Shown here one piece after another: positions 10,301 through 18,060 of a DNA stretch of 60,067 nt. The notes beneath the pieces were generated by a model, which worked only from the letters and a program-made list of their open reading frames with translations, was not told the origin of the DNA and did no database searches. The DNA lies in assembly GCA_903834825.1 (NCBI GenBank), contig CAILKQ010000050.1, positions 1-60,067 on the forward strand, written 5' to 3'. The DNA comes from an uncultured bacterium. Lineage in GTDB: Bacteria; Bacteroidota; Bacteroidia; Chitinophagales; Chitinophagaceae. Every line of letters begins with the position of its first letter. The first letter of the stretch is position 1. Made by a program: the position numbers and the translations under genes.

Positions 10301-10457
10301 TTTCCAACAGGATTTTCCCAATCCGGATGGCCAGGATCTGGGTCTTGCCTGTTCCTGGACCCGCAATAACCATTACAGGCCCTTCAATGGTGTCCACCGC
10401 CTCTTTTTGTGCTGGATTGAGTTTGGTATATTCGTTTTGGTAGGTTGAGAGGAGCAT
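7326..10457 (-). CDS. UvrD/PcrA-type helicase fused to a PD-(D/E)XK nuclease
   Basis: SF1A DNA helicase with a C-terminal nuclease, 1043 residues. Helicase motifs: Walker A 'AGPGTGKTQ' (about 32-40), motif II 'VLVDEYQDTS', motif III 'VVGDDDQSIFRFQGA', motif IV 'LTENYRS', motif V 'LLTAHGSKGLEFEYVF' and motif VI 'RRLFYVAITRAEQYL'. The last 250 residues form a RecB/AddB-like nuclease ending in 'VNVVDYKTGNP'. A Cys in 'LNCPLQFYY' before it and CX4CX2C in 'CGKQDCHWC' after it resemble the four ligands of the AddB/Cas4 iron-sulfur cluster. It heads an operon with the lipoprotein and recR, consistent with recombinational repair. Confidence 0.92.
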   Translation of the reverse strand: MLLSTYQNEYTKLNPAQKEAVDTIEGPVMVIAGPGTGKTQILAIRIGKILLETDTLPQNILCMTYTDSGAVAMRKRLLKMIGPDAYKVNIHTYHSFCNQVIQDNLAYFEKNSLEPISDLESIALLRELIDQFPKNHPLKRYRSDVYFETKNLRQLFSSMKREGWTTDLILDAIQAYLNDLPTRDEYIYKRKTGQFNAGNLKMELLNAEKDKMAKLEAAVKEFEQFQKMMQDHKRYDFDDMINWVIGVFKNNRQILAQYQEQFQYVLVDEYQDTSGTQNTLVEMLISYWDEPNIFVVGDDDQSIFRFQGANVENMLVFMKKFQNIKTIMLTENYRSIQPILDISKTLIDKNNERLISHIQGLDKTLVAGKATLKNSTHLPIIKAWRNAREEMIGITHEIETLVHSGIEPKKIAVIYKENKYGEELAEFLKCRSILFYSKRNINILDLPLIKKIIRLFEYLDAEMDTAFSGDQMLFEILHYDWFGVRPLEIAKLSIENTQRLYKKDVSGFRNIIDIKTNSIAGSLFEKNISDELANTGKFIEGLIGMINNITLQQLLERLIRDSGMLGLIMKSADNHWQMQVLTAFFDFLKNETKKDPSLNLNKLVKVIQMMRKEEIALPIVQVGGNEKGVNLLTAHGSKGLEFEYVFFAGCNASFWEKKRANNKGYKLPDTLFESHANTSSDEELRRLFYVAITRAEQYLTISYSKQKDDGKDLEASMFLEEIKAVHSLPEEHPMPEESVITAFNLVRLLSAHSPVIEKMDTDIIDKALDKFAMNVTALNNYLNCPLQFYYNNLIRIPSPKNETLEFGSGVHFALESFFNKMKEDPNNKFPPKQVLIDDFVLFLYRHRESFTKEEFDRRMEYGREILDKYHDKKINSFNKIVAVERNIRNVMVDGIPLKGKIDKMEFDGHKVNVVDYKTGNPDNAKAKLKNPESDPPYGGDYWRQAVFYKLLIDNNDQGKYQVMSTEFDFVEPNAKKEISSILVPISKDDTDAVREQIQMVWEKIQARDFYTGCGKQDCHWCNFVKTNKLQVGFVEEEQEVLFD

Positions 10458-10490
10458 GTGGGTTTAGTGTAAAGTCCTGCTTTATCTGTA

Positions 10491-10498
10491 CAAACCTA
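10491..10498 (-). promoter_or_regulatory. Possible -7 element of the helicase-recR operon
   Basis: The minus strand reads TAGGTTTG (10498-10491), a perfect TAnnTTTG, 34 bp before the helicase ATG. No TTG or TTTG lies at the expected distance upstream, so only half the promoter is recognisable. Confidence 0.35.
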
Positions 10499-10584
10499 GG
10501 GTTTTCTTTTATAGTTTTTCTATTTGCAGTCTGTTTTTACTGATTGTAAACAGTACAAGACGTTAATTGTTAACTTGCACCCCA

Positions 10585-12285
10585 ATGATGAACCCAGCCA
10601 TGCCATCAACTTCCACCAATACCCAGTCAACCCGACAACTTCGTTTGTTTTTTTATGCGATCTGGTTCCTGGTTACCCTTGTGCAGGCTGCAGGAACTGA
10701 GTTGTTTGATGACGAGGCTTATTATTGGGTCTATTCCAGGTTCCTTGACTGGGGATATTTTGACCATCCTCCCATGATTGCCGTCTTGATCAAATTGGGT
10801 ACAGCCATTTTGCCCGGAGAGTTGGGATTGCGGTTCTTCATTGTTTTGATGGGCACTGCAACCATAGCCTTGATCGAATACTTAACCCAGCCCAAGGATA
10901 TCAAGCTATTCTTTGCCATTGTGCTCAACATGGCAGTGCTACAAATCGGCGGCATCATTGCGGCTCCAGACATTCCTTTGCTGTTTTTTACTGCACTGTT
11001 CTTCATTTGTTACCAACGCTTTGATGAAAAGAATGATTTTATCAGTGCCATCTCCCTTGCACTTGTTATTGCCCTGTTACTCTACAGCAAGTATCATGGT
11101 ATTTTGATCATTTTCTTTACCATCATTTCCAATCCATCCATTCTGACAAGGTGGAAAACTTTGTTGGTCATCCTGCTTTCTGTAGGGCTTTTCATGCCCC
11201 ATGTCATCTGGCAAATCCTGCACGGTCTTCCTTCCATCAACTACCATCTTTTTGAACGCTTATCGCCCCCCTACAAGTTTTCGTTTACAGCTGATTTTGT
11301 ATTGGGTCAGCTGCTGATTGCCGGGCCATTGGTGGGATGGCTGATCATTTGGGCGGCCCTGAAAAACAGGTATGCCAATGCTACTGAAAAGGCCATGTAT
11401 TGGTCGCTGATTGGCACTTATGGCTTGTTTTTTCTTTCCTCTTTCAGGAGCCGAACCGAGGCCAATTGGACCATCCTGCTGATGGCGCCATTGATTGTAT
11501 TGTCTTACCAATACCTCAGCCAAAACACGAACAAAGCCAAGTGGATTTATCGGTTGCTTCCCTATTCCATTGCATTGGTCCTGCTTGTTCGCATCTACAT
11601 GATACTGGATATCCAGGCATTGAAATTCATGCCCAAAGATGAATTTCACAAGAACAGGGAATGGGCTGCTGCCATCAAGAAAAAAGCCAACGGCTTGCCC
11701 GTGGTCTTCACCAACTCCTACCAGCGGGCTTCCAAATATTGGTTCTACGCAGGAGATACTTCTTTCTCCCTCAATACCCATCGTTACCGCAGGAGCAATT
11801 ATAATTTCTGGCCGATGGAAGAGCAGCTTCAAGGAAGGAGGCTAATGATATTCGGATCGATGGGTGCCACAGCATTGAAGGATTCCGTTCAGACTCCCCG
11901 CATGCTGCTGGCTGCAGAAGCAACAGATGATTTTGTTTCTTTTGGCGCTGTTCAATTAGACGGAGGTGATTTGTACAGGGATGACAAGGGATTTGTCAAT
12001 GTGGCGTTGAAACCTGGCTATGGCAACAGGCAAATTATGGAAAGGGCTATGGCGAAACATCCTGAGATCATCCTGATCATTTACAGGTCCGGAAAGCAAG
12101 ACCCCATCCTATTCCCAACCGGTCGTATTGTCGGCCACGACAGTGAATACGAACTCAATTTCCGGCTACAACTGCCACCATTGGAAGAAAAAAAATACAC
12201 CATACGGTGGGGCTTGAAAGGAAGTTTTTCCGAGCCTACCATCAACAGCAGAACGTATGCATTGAAGCGCTCTGTTACCGAATGA
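10585..12285 (+). CDS. GT39 (ArnT/PMT-like) glycosyltransferase, membrane protein
   Basis: Polytopic transferase of 566 residues that uses polyprenyl-phosphate sugars to modify envelope components. After a Ser/Thr-rich N-terminus, the first periplasmic loop holds the catalytic 'ELFDDEAYYWVYSRF' motif (the Asp/Glu pair of ArnT-like enzymes) followed by 'WGYFDHPPMIA', then about nine to eleven hydrophobic segments to residue 350 and a soluble C-terminal domain. The ATG at 10585 (a second follows at 10588) is preferred to an upstream TTG at 10567. Its 3' end overlaps the convergent mtgA by 11 bp. The sugar and acceptor cannot be inferred. Confidence 0.88.
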   Translation: MMNPAMPSTSTNTQSTRQLRLFFYAIWFLVTLVQAAGTELFDDEAYYWVYSRFLDWGYFDHPPMIAVLIKLGTAILPGELGLRFFIVLMGTATIALIEYLTQPKDIKLFFAIVLNMAVLQIGGIIAAPDIPLLFFTALFFICYQRFDEKNDFISAISLALVIALLLYSKYHGILIIFFTIISNPSILTRWKTLLVILLSVGLFMPHVIWQILHGLPSINYHLFERLSPPYKFSFTADFVLGQLLIAGPLVGWLIIWAALKNRYANATEKAMYWSLIGTYGLFFLSSFRSRTEANWTILLMAPLIVLSYQYLSQNTNKAKWIYRLLPYSIALVLLVRIYMILDIQALKFMPKDEFHKNREWAAAIKKKANGLPVVFTNSYQRASKYWFYAGDTSFSLNTHRYRRSNYNFWPMEEQLQGRRLMIFGSMGATALKDSVQTPRMLLAAEATDDFVSFGAVQLDGGDLYRDDKGFVNVALKPGYGNRQIMERAMAKHPEIILIIYRSGKQDPILFPTGRIVGHDSEYELNFRLQLPPLEEKKYTIRWGLKGSFSEPTINSRTYALKRSVTE

Positions 12286-12949
12286 TGGCCATTATATCAG
12301 GATCGCCATCCAGGTTGTTCATTTGGCGCAATACCCAGGGATACTTCCTTGAAACATAGGTGGATGCTGGCTTTACCGTATACCTCACCGGGTTGGGCAG
12401 AGATGCCGCAATCATGGCAGCTTCCGTTCTTGTGAGCCTTTTGGCAGGCTTTTTGAAATATTTTTTAGCCGCTGCTTCAATGCCAAAAATGCCTTTGCCC
12501 ATCTCCGCTTCATTCAGGTAAACTTCCAGAATTCTTTGCTTGCTCCAAACCAGCTCAATCATGAACGTGAAGTAAACCTCCAGTCCTTTTCTGAACCAAC
12601 TGCGCCCCTGCCAGAGAAATACATTTTTGGCCACCTGCTGGCTGATTGTTGAAGCTCCCCTGATCTTTTTTCCTTTTTTCTTTTTGTTAAAAGCGAGGGC
12701 CCTTTCAATTCCCTTGATGTCAAATCCATTGTGGTCTGGAAACAACTGGTCCTCTGAAGCAATTACGGCAAGTTTTGCAGCCGTTGACATTTCATCCAAT
12801 GACAAATGCGTTCTTTTGAAACCATTTCCTTCAATGATGCTGGTAATCTGTGTAACAGTGATGGGCGGATCAACAAATCGGATCAACAGAATGTAGGCCA
12901 GATGAGAGATGAGCAGGAAGAGAAATATCTTTTTGATGATGCGCAGCAC
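12275..12949 (-). CDS. mtgA: Monofunctional biosynthetic peptidoglycan transglycosylase
   Basis: GT51 enzyme that polymerises glycan strands from lipid II at the inner membrane. One N-terminal membrane anchor (residues 5-24) precedes the GT51 motifs: 'ASEDQLFPDHNGFD' with the catalytic Glu, 'GASTISQQVAKN', 'RKGLEVYFTFMIE', and 'WSKQRILEVYLNEAEMG'. At 224 residues with no transpeptidase domain it is monofunctional. The start codon is GTG at 12949. It follows the 185-residue protein by 6 bp and is the last gene of the lysE operon. Confidence 0.94.
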   Translation of the reverse strand: MLRIIKKIFLFLLISHLAYILLIRFVDPPITVTQITSIIEGNGFKRTHLSLDEMSTAAKLAVIASEDQLFPDHNGFDIKGIERALAFNKKKKGKKIRGASTISQQVAKNVFLWQGRSWFRKGLEVYFTFMIELVWSKQRILEVYLNEAEMGKGIFGIEAAAKKYFKKPAKRLTRTEAAMIAASLPNPVRYTVKPASTYVSRKYPWVLRQMNNLDGDPDIMAIIR

Positions 12950-12955
12950 GGGATA

Positions 12956-13513
12956 TTATTTGGTGACAGGAATGTATTGAAGATAATATTTGTTGCCCAA
13001 GGTTACAGTCTTTTTGTGGATTCGTCCAAGTGCAAATCCAGTCAGTGCAACAGCGCCCGATATGGCCATGGTGGAAGGGATGATCGGTTGTTTCAGGTAA
13101 AGGGCATTGACACTGTGAAGAATAGCATAGGCCGATCCTCCCATCATAAAAATCAATCCATTTTTGATGAAACTGAAATTTTCACGGGGCTTGAAAATCT
13201 CCCGTACTTCCTTGATATGGTACCTCGAAAGTCCTACCGAAACCGTGTCCCAAAAAGAGGTACCCCACATGGTATAGGCGGGCCTTTCATCATAAATATT
13301 GATGTAGAGGCTGTCCTTTTGGATTTTTCTGATCATTCCCTGTACCTCAGTACCTGCAATGGTTACAAAATGAATTTGAGAACCGGAAAGATAAGTCTTC
13401 AGTGTTCTTTCTGGCCCTTTTTTCAGCACCACCATGTCTGACCCCTGGGCCAACAGTTGGCTGCAAGGAAAGAAGAATAAAAACAGGAAGATGCTTCGAT
13501 TGCGTATGTTCAT
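12956..13513 (-). CDS. Exported protein of unknown function
   Basis: Not recognised. The 185-residue protein starts with a signal peptide (residues 5-22, ending 'SQLLAQG'). The middle part 'HFVTIAGTEVQGMIRKIQKDSLYINIYDE' looks like a small beta-barrel strand pattern. Two moderately hydrophobic stretches follow ('NGLIFMMGGSAYAILHSV' and 'MAISGAVALTGFALG'), then a KKTVTLG strand. It could be a small envelope protein with two membrane spans. It lies 1 bp after lysE and 6 bp before mtgA. Confidence 0.7.
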   Translation of the reverse strand: MNIRNRSIFLFLFFFPCSQLLAQGSDMVVLKKGPERTLKTYLSGSQIHFVTIAGTEVQGMIRKIQKDSLYINIYDERPAYTMWGTSFWDTVSVGLSRYHIKEVREIFKPRENFSFIKNGLIFMMGGSAYAILHSVNALYLKQPIIPSTMAISGAVALTGFALGRIHKKTVTLGNKYYLQYIPVTK

Positions 13514-13514
13514 T

Positions 13515-14147
13515 TCATTTGTTTAAAAACCGAATTCCATAAACGATGCCCAATCCAAAAATGATGAGGATTGTTCCTGATGTTTTATTGATGATATTGA
13601 TATTATGAGGTGTAAGGCTATGGCGAACCTTCGCCGCCAGCATCACCTTTAGTATATCTGCAACCACATTAACCAACAAGCAAGTGCCGAAAAGAATGAT
13701 CCTTTCAAAGGGAGTATGGGTCACGGCAAACGCTGTTGCATTGATCAGCCAAAACAGCATCACGCCTGGGTTCAGCGTATTGATGATGAATCCAGAGATG
13801 AATGTTTTTGTAATGGCTTTTTTCCCAAATTCAACCAGCGGTACATTTTTATCTTCTCCAAAATTGACTTTCTTGAAAAAAACATAGTAAATACCCAGCG
13901 ATACCACAAATACTGCACCAACATAGCCGATTGTATTTTTGAAAGCCAGGGCCTCCATCACCAGTGAAGAAAACATGTTGCTGATGATGATCAGCACAAG
14001 ATCACTCAGCCATACACCTGCCACAAAGCTGAATCCACCCTTGTGTCCATTGTTGATGCTTTGTTTCAGGATGGTAAAAATCACAGGCCCTACTGAAACG
14101 GCCAGAATAAGCCCAAGTCCAATTCCTTTGACGATTGATTCGAGCAT
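13515..14147 (-). CDS. LysE family amino-acid exporter
   Basis: Inner-membrane exporter of 210 residues with six hydrophobic segments. 'GIGLGLILAVSVGPVIFTILKQS' at the N-terminus is the conserved LysE/RhtB signature with its Gly-Pro, and 'FISGFIINTLNPGVMLFWL' is the second conserved block, with the NP motif. The ATG at 14147 is chosen because the longer frame would start with TTG at 14159. Substrate unknown. First gene of a three-gene unit with an unknown exported protein and mtgA. Confidence 0.88.
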   Translation of the reverse strand: MLESIVKGIGLGLILAVSVGPVIFTILKQSINNGHKGGFSFVAGVWLSDLVLIIISNMFSSLVMEALAFKNTIGYVGAVFVVSLGIYYVFFKKVNFGEDKNVPLVEFGKKAITKTFISGFIINTLNPGVMLFWLINATAFAVTHTPFERIILFGTCLLVNVVADILKVMLAAKVRHSLTPHNINIINKTSGTILIIFGLGIVYGIRFLNK

Positions 14148-14194
14148 GGTAAAAATCAATATGATTTTTAAGGGTTCAAAAAATGAAATTACTG

Positions 14195-14221
14195 AACAAA
14201 GCGCAGAGAATTTGCTTTGTT
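14195..14221 (-). terminator. Weak hairpin after the GH3-like gene
   Basis: AACAAAGC (14195-14202) pairs with GCTTTGTT (14214-14221) around an 11 nt loop. Read on the minus strand it lies 10 bp after the GH3-like stop, and a T-rich stretch follows about 10 nt further on, so it may end transcription before lysE. The stem is short and the T tract is displaced. Confidence 0.35.
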
Positions 14222-14231
14222 TGAGAAGGAC

Positions 14232-15752
14232 CTATCTTTTGGCCAGGAATCCCTTCCATTCATCCAGTGCATTTCCCTTCAATACCCGTGGAAACTTGTG
14301 CTGACCTCCTATTTTTCCTTTGCTTTCCATGAATGCGAAGAAGACGTTTTCTGGCAATATTTCCACAACAACATCCTTGAGGGCGCTTTTTCTTTCTACC
14401 GCATAATCATCATTCAACTCCTTCAAGGTTTCATCAATGATGTTTCTCAGGTCAATCAAATCAACGGCATCATCTGTGCCGATGTACCAATGGTGTCCAA
14501 AGAAGCCATTCATGGGTATCCCTGCTACCGTAAATTCTGTAATAGAGGCATTCAATTTTTCACTGGCCACCTGTACGGCCCGGTTCATGTTGTCTACACT
14601 AAGGTGCTCACCTACCAGGCTGAGAAAATGTTTTGTTCTTCCGGTGATGATGATTTCAGATCTTTCTTTGTTTACAAAACGGATGGTGTCTCCAATCAGG
14701 TATCTCCAGGCTCCTGCAGCAGTGCTGATCAGGATGGCATAGTCAATTTGTTCCTCAACATCCTCGATGAGGATGGTCTTTGAGGCATCGGTGATGTTGC
14801 CATCAGTGTCAAAATGCTCATCATCAAAAGGGATGAATTCAAAAAAGATATGTTCATTCAATACCAGTTTCATGCCATCAGGATCCTGCCGGTCTTGGTA
14901 AGCAATGAATCCTTCAGAAGCCAGATAGGTTTCAATGTATGAAATGGGTTTACCCAGCAAGCGTTCAAACCCTTTTTTATAGGGCTCGAAAGCCACCCCA
15001 CCATGACAAAACAAGGTCAGGTTTGGCCATATTTCATGGATGTCTTTTAAATTGTACCGTTCGATGATCATTTCCATGCACATTTGGATCCATGCAGGCA
15101 CCCCCACAACAAATCCAATATCCCAATTGGGGGCCTCTTCCACAATGGCCTCCAATTTGCTGTTCCAGTCTCTTGTTTTGGCTATTTTTTTTCCTGGCCT
15201 GTAAAAGGGAGAAAACCAAAAAGGTGCTTTTTTGGCGATAATACCACTGAGGTCTCCTGCAAAATACCCTGGTCCTTTTTGAAGGTCCGTGCTGCCACCC
15301 AGCATCAGGGATCCCTTTCCTACAGATTTCCAGGATATATTATCGTAATTTCTCAAGGAGAGGAGCTGCTTGATCATGGTAATCTTGTTGCCCTTCATCA
15401 GCTCCTTTGTGATGGGAATATATTTGCTGGCAGCTTCTGAAGTACCCGAACTCAGTGCAAAATATTTTATCTTCCCGGGCCAACATACGTCTGGAATTCC
15501 CTTCAAGGTTTGGTTCCACCACTCACTGTACAACGTGCTGTAGTCAAAAGCAGGAACGATCTTTCGAAAATCATCATGGGGCTCCTTGCTATTGAGGATT
15601 TCATCGAAATGGTAATGTTCGCCGAATTGCGTTTGCCTGGCTTTTTTTAAAAGGGATTTCAGCACCCGTTTTTGTTGCCTTTCGGGTGAGTTGGTAGGAA
15701 GCCTCAGGGCGTTAGCAATCGATTTAGGCAGTCTTATGTCTATTAATGCCAT
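14232..15752 (-). CDS. GH3 auxin-responsive promoter family protein (acyl-adenylating)
   Basis: Member of the GH3 branch of the adenylate-forming superfamily, about 506 residues. The ATP-binding loop is 'FALSSGTSEAASKYIPIT' (near residue 100). 'CHGGVAFEPYKKGFERLLG', 'YLASEGFIAYQD', 'WRYLIGDTIRFV' and 'IIITGRTKHFLSLVGEHLS' are the further conserved blocks. Plant members link amino acids to jasmonate or auxin; bacterial members presumably make other acyl-amide products, but the substrate is unknown. An ATG 18 bp further out (15770) is an alternative start. Confidence 0.88.
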   Translation of the reverse strand: MALIDIRLPKSIANALRLPTNSPERQQKRVLKSLLKKARQTQFGEHYHFDEILNSKEPHDDFRKIVPAFDYSTLYSEWWNQTLKGIPDVCWPGKIKYFALSSGTSEAASKYIPITKELMKGNKITMIKQLLSLRNYDNISWKSVGKGSLMLGGSTDLQKGPGYFAGDLSGIIAKKAPFWFSPFYRPGKKIAKTRDWNSKLEAIVEEAPNWDIGFVVGVPAWIQMCMEMIIERYNLKDIHEIWPNLTLFCHGGVAFEPYKKGFERLLGKPISYIETYLASEGFIAYQDRQDPDGMKLVLNEHIFFEFIPFDDEHFDTDGNITDASKTILIEDVEEQIDYAILISTAAGAWRYLIGDTIRFVNKERSEIIITGRTKHFLSLVGEHLSVDNMNRAVQVASEKLNASITEFTVAGIPMNGFFGHHWYIGTDDAVDLIDLRNIIDETLKELNDDYAVERKSALKDVVVEILPENVFFAFMESKGKIGGQHKFPRVLKGNALDEWKGFLAKR

Positions 15753-15819
15753 TGGGTGCAAGTTAAGCATTTGTTTTTTTTGGCTATTCTTTTGTATTTT
15801 TAGTTACTAAACTCAGTTT

Positions 15820-16386
15820 ATGAACAGACGTGACGCACTTGAAAGGGTAGCCCTCATTTTGGGAGGAACAGTCATTGGCGGAACTGCATTTTTGCAGGGG
15901 TGTAAAAATCCCACAGAAAAAGCAGCAAGTTTCTCCTTGTCTCAAGACCAGATTGCCTTTCTGGATGAGGTTGCGGAAACCATCATACCCAGCACCGATA
16001 CGCCAGGTGCAAAAGCGGCATTGGTAGGCGCTTTTATGAACACCATGGTCATGGATTGTTACAAGGAAAAAGACCAGAAAATTTTTGCTGGCGGCATCAC
16101 TGAAATTGATAATTCGGCAAACCATATGTTTGGCAAAGGTTTCATGAACATCACCCCGGCACAAAGGAAATCGTTGCTCAACCAAGTGAACAAGGAACTG
16201 AAAGCATACAACGATAGCAAAAAAGAAGATGACCCTAACCATTATTTCGGCATGATGAAACAGCTAACCCTTCTTGGGTATTTCAGTTCTGAAATTGGGG
16301 CCACCCAGGCACTGCGGTATGTTGCCATCCCCGGTAAATATGAAGGTTGTGTTCCCTACAAAAAAGGCGACAAGGCCTGGGCATAA
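15820..16386 (+). CDS. Gluconate 2-dehydrogenase subunit 3-like Tat lipoprotein
   Basis: Small subunit family of membrane-bound GMC-type dehydrogenases, 188 residues. The N-terminus MNRRDALERVALILGG carries a twin-arginine motif, followed by a hydrophobic stretch and a lipobox ending at Cys28 (FLQGC), so it is probably exported folded and lipid-anchored. 'LDEVAETIIPSTDTPGAKAA' and 'MVMDCY' are the family signature. In relatives the next gene encodes the GMC flavoprotein, but here an NTF2-like protein follows 12 bp later and no GMC subunit is in the window. Start at the only in-frame ATG near the RR motif. Confidence 0.85.
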   Translation: MNRRDALERVALILGGTVIGGTAFLQGCKNPTEKAASFSLSQDQIAFLDEVAETIIPSTDTPGAKAALVGAFMNTMVMDCYKEKDQKIFAGGITEIDNSANHMFGKGFMNITPAQRKSLLNQVNKELKAYNDSKKEDDPNHYFGMMKQLTLLGYFSSEIGATQALRYVAIPGKYEGCVPYKKGDKAWA

Positions 16387-16398
16387 AACAGTTGTCAG

Positions 16399-16815
16399 AT
16401 GAAGTATTTCCTTGTCTTTTTGTTTGTTCCAATGATGGGATTATCTCAGTCAAAAGATGAGCGACAAATCTTATCGGTACTCAGCAAGCAAACTGCCGCA
16501 TGGAACCAGGGAGACTTCGATCAGTTCATGGTGGGCTATTTGCATACCGATTCACTGATGTTCATCGGGAAATCTGGCATTACTTATGGGTATGCTGCCA
16601 CGCTCAACAATTACAAGAAAAGTTATTCCGGTGCCGATAAAATGGGAAAGCTCAGTTTTGAGATCCTTCACCTCAAGAAATTGGGCAGAAAACACTACTT
16701 GGTAGTGGGCAAATGGTCACTCAAGCGGACAGCCGGTGATGTGGGTGGGTATTATACCCTTACCTTTGAGAAACAAAACAATGGCTGGGTCATTGTTGCC
16801 GATCATAGCAGTTAA
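16399..16815 (+). CDS. Exported NTF2-like (SnoaL/DUF4440) protein
   Basis: Small secreted protein of 138 residues with a signal peptide (MKYFLVFLFVPMMGLSQS) and a cone-shaped NTF2-like fold. 'ILSVLSKQTAAWNQGDFDQFM' is the first helix of the DUF4440/SnoaL family, and 'GKWSLKRTAGDVGGYYTLTFE' plus 'NGWVIVADHSS' are the typical final strands. No catalytic residues can be assigned. It lies 12 bp after the subunit 3-like gene and is probably cotranscribed. Confidence 0.82.
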   Translation: MKYFLVFLFVPMMGLSQSKDERQILSVLSKQTAAWNQGDFDQFMVGYLHTDSLMFIGKSGITYGYAATLNNYKKSYSGADKMGKLSFEILHLKKLGRKHYLVVGKWSLKRTAGDVGGYYTLTFEKQNNGWVIVADHSS

Positions 16816-16860
16816 AAGCAACCTTTCCTTCTTTTTTGCGTCTACTTTAAAATCATTCTT

Positions 16861-17766
16861 ATGTTCCTTATTATTCTAGGCATTGTATTGTTTCTTATTG
16901 GCGCTTCTGCCATGCGTTCTGAATCCAAATTCACTCCCTTTGCCAAATCCATCAGATTGGTAGGGATTGTGGTCATCCTGCTGGGTGCGCTCAGCTCCAG
17001 TGTCCGCCAGGTGGATGCCGGATTTGTGGGGGTCAAGTCACTTTTTGGAAAGGTGCAAAAGCAAACCTTAGAAAGTGGGCTCAGCCTGATCAATCCCTTG
17101 ATGGATGTGACCAATATTGATACCCGTACCCAAAATTATACCATGAGTGGAATTCATGATGAAGGGAGCAAGGCAGGTGATGATGCGATTAAAGTATTGA
17201 CAGCAGACGGTCTGGAAGTAACCATTGACCTCTCTGTACTTTACCGCGTTAATCCGATTGAAGCCCCAAAATTATTGAGTGATATTGGTGTCAATTTCGA
17301 AGACAAGATTGTTCGCCCGATAACCCGCACCAGGATAAGGGACAATTCAGTTTACTATGATGCTGTGGCACTTTATTCAACCAAAAGAGATGAATTTCAA
17401 GGAAGAATCTTCAAGACCATTGAAGTTGATTTCAAGCAACGCGGGTTGATCCTTGAGAACCTGTTGGTGAGAAACATTACGCTGCCCGCTTTTGTAAAAT
17501 CAACCATTGAACAAAAAATCAATGCAGAACAGGAGGCCCAAAAAATGCAGTTTGTGCTTCAAAAAGAAAAGCAGGAAGCAGAACGCAAAAGGGTTGAGGC
17601 ACAGGGTATCTCTGATTATCAGCGGATCATCAGCGAGAGCCTGAGCGACAGACAGCTCCAATATGAGCAGATTCAGGCCATGAAAGAACTGGCAAAATCT
17701 GCCAACTCAAAAATCATTGTCATGCCTTCCAAGGGAGGTACGCCGTTGATCCTCGACGCAAAATAG
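16861..17766 (+). CDS. Prohibitin/SPFH domain protein
   Basis: Membrane-anchored SPFH protein of 301 residues that would form large rings on the inner membrane. Two hydrophobic stretches at the N-terminus (about 1-16 and 32-46) anchor it. The SPFH domain runs from 'QVDAGFVGVKSLFGKV' to about residue 215, with 'LTADGLEVTIDLSVLYRVN' and 'LLVRNITLPAFVKSTIEQK' as the conserved blocks, and a long Glu/Lys/Gln coiled coil follows (about 215-265). A clear terminator lies 18 bp downstream. Related proteins scaffold or regulate membrane proteases; no protease gene is adjacent here. Confidence 0.93.
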   Translation: MFLIILGIVLFLIGASAMRSESKFTPFAKSIRLVGIVVILLGALSSSVRQVDAGFVGVKSLFGKVQKQTLESGLSLINPLMDVTNIDTRTQNYTMSGIHDEGSKAGDDAIKVLTADGLEVTIDLSVLYRVNPIEAPKLLSDIGVNFEDKIVRPITRTRIRDNSVYYDAVALYSTKRDEFQGRIFKTIEVDFKQRGLILENLLVRNITLPAFVKSTIEQKINAEQEAQKMQFVLQKEKQEAERKRVEAQGISDYQRIISESLSDRQLQYEQIQAMKELAKSANSKIIVMPSKGGTPLILDAK

Positions 17767-17783
17767 CGCTTCAATAATTTACT

Positions 17784-17828
17784 GCCGGAATGGGAAGGGT
17801 CAATCCTGAACCAATTCCGGCTTTTTTT
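17784..17828 (+). terminator. Rho-independent terminator after the prohibitin-like gene
   Basis: GCCGGAAT (17784-17791) pairs perfectly with ATTCCGGC (17814-17821) around a 22 nt loop, followed at once by seven T residues (17822-17828). It starts 18 bp after the stop codon and separates the prohibitin-like gene from the small membrane protein. Confidence 0.8.
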
Positions 17829-17839
17829 GTTTTGAAACC

Positions 17840-18058
17840 ATGGATCCTGTAGTAGGTGCTTTTATGCAACGCATTGTTTGGTCTTTGACATCGGCCCTTG
17901 TTTGGCTGATGGTCAATGCAGTTGCAGGATTGAAATTTGAACTGGCTTTTTTTGATGGGAAGCACCCCATAGGAAGCATCCTATTTTATTGCTGGTTTGT
18001 TGGCAGTATTTTCCTTCTCTTCAGGTTATTCAAACGCTGGTGGAAGGAACACCTTTAG
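17840..18058 (+). CDS. Small membrane protein of unknown function
   Basis: Not recognised. The 72-residue frame predicts two membrane spans ('IVWSLTSALVWLMVNAVAGL' and 'SILFYCWFVGSIFLLFRLF') joined by a short loop 'KFELAFFDGKHPIGS', with a basic end 'KRWWKEHL' suited to the cytoplasmic side. The well-formed topology, ATG start and fit between a terminator and a convergent gene (2 bp away) suggest it is real, although no promoter is visible. Family unknown. Confidence 0.6.
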   Translation: MDPVVGAFMQRIVWSLTSALVWLMVNAVAGLKFELAFFDGKHPIGSILFYCWFVGSIFLLFRLFKRWWKEHL

Positions 18059-18060
18059 CA

